NCBI GenBank assembly: GCA_945947155.1
Contig: CAMEXM010000017.1
Location: 1 to 34,168, forward strand
Reading direction: 5' to 3'
Length of the DNA: 34,168 nt
DNA from: Polynucleobacter meluiroseus
Lineage (GTDB): Bacteria; Pseudomonadota; Gammaproteobacteria; Burkholderiales; Burkholderiaceae
The translations under genes were made by a program, and so were the position numbers. The notes under the pieces are model-generated. The model worked only from the letters and a program-made list of their open reading frames with translations, did not search any database and was not told the origin of the DNA. This document shows positions 33,584 to 34,168 of this stretch, piece by piece (positions within the stretch are counted from its first letter, which is position 1; each line of letters starts with the position of its first letter).

Positions 33584-33602
33584 GATTTAACGTCTTTTGA
33601 CC

Positions 33603-33630
33603 TGGTTCGATTCCGCCCCGGGCCACCAAG
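33603..33630 (+). repeat. Direct repeat copy 2 (partial tRNA-Phe 3' end remnant)
   Basis: 28 bp identical to 32913-32940; no 5' tRNA half upstream. Confidence 0.95.
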
Positions 33631-33637
33631 ATTCTAT

Positions 33638-33660
33638 AAACCACCTTCGGGTGGTTTTTT
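33638..33660 (+). terminator. Duplicated terminator hairpin after the second repeat
   Basis: AAACCACC-TTCG-GGTGGTTTTTT, same as the tRNA-Phe terminator. Confidence 0.88.
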
Positions 33661-33719
33661 ATTTGGTCTGGCGGATGAGGTTCCGTTAGCTAGGATCACA
33701 AGCCCATTAAAATGGACCA

Positions 33720-34166
33720 ATGAAATTAACTAGAGCCATCCACTCTGATGTTCCCGAACTCGTTGAGTTGTTAAAGATCCTCTTTGAGCAAGAGGCAGAG
33801 TTCGAGCCTAACTCAGAAGCCCAAAGAAAAGCCCTTAGCAAAATCATTCTTGATCCAAAGATTGGCATCATTTTGGTTGCTAGAGATGATGAAAAAATAT
33901 TAGGAATGATTAACCTGCTGTTTACTGAATCTACTGCTCTAGGCTCCAAAGTCGCCAATCTTGAAGATATGGTTGTTCTAGCCAAATCTAGAGGGGAAGG
34001 TATCGGCTCCAAGTTAATTGACTATGCGATTAGCGAAGCCAAAAAAGAGGGCTGTAAACGAATTACCTTATTAACTGATATTGAAAATACCAAGTCCCAG
34101 TCTTTTTATCAAAAGAAAGGCTTTGTGAAATCCAAGATGACGCCCTATAGGCTTTTGCTGGATTAG
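33720..34166 (+). CDS. GNAT family N-acetyltransferase
   Basis: 148 aa; LEDMVVLAKSRGEGIGSKLIDYAISEAKKEGCKRITLLTD acetyl-CoA motif; FYQKKGF. Confidence 0.9.
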   Translation: MKLTRAIHSDVPELVELLKILFEQEAEFEPNSEAQRKALSKIILDPKIGIILVARDDEKILGMINLLFTESTALGSKVANLEDMVVLAKSRGEGIGSKLIDYAISEAKKEGCKRITLLTDIENTKSQSFYQKKGFVKSKMTPYRLLLD

Positions 34167-34168
34167 AC

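Noticed and set aside
33603-33630. Second functional tRNA-Phe gene
   Set aside because: Only the T-arm/acceptor 3' portion is present; no acceptor 5' strand, D arm or anticodon arm upstream.

Overview
The window looks like the replication-origin neighbourhood of a beta-proteobacterial chromosome. Gene content and order suggest Burkholderiaceae, Polynucleobacter-like; this is inference, no search was run. Minus-strand block: atpH(partial)-atpF-atpE-atpB-atpI, parB-parA-rsmG-mnmG, TSUP permease, DUF3717-like small protein, SET-domain protein, gyrB-dnaN-dnaA. Plus-strand block: rpmH-rnpA-yidD-yidC-mnmE, pckG, stand-alone MnmC(o)-like FAD oxidase. Next come topB and dprA (minus) and def-fmt-rsmB-DUF4390-ntrY/ntrX-like (plus), then an FAD/NAD(P)-binding protein, an SMR/Gdx-like exporter (minus), tRNA-Phe, and a small accessory islet (SGNH-like secreted protein, GNAT). 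The most interesting signals are: (1) a 28-bp exact duplication of the tRNA-Phe 3' end plus a duplicated terminator hairpin, bracketing a 0.7-kb one-gene islet; (2) a candidate origin with DnaA boxes on both sides of dnaA and five in-register DnaA-trio-like triplets beside dnaN; (3) two perfect parS sites, one inside the mnmG coding sequence; (4) a reciprocal antisense overlap of about 169 bp between the 3' ends of the mnmC(o)-like gene and topB; (5) an NtrX-like regulator lacking its AAA+ domain; (6) a bacterial SET+post-SET protein next to gyrB; (7) a very short DprA. Most of the window is ordinary housekeeping sequence. No CRISPR array, transposase or integrase is visible.
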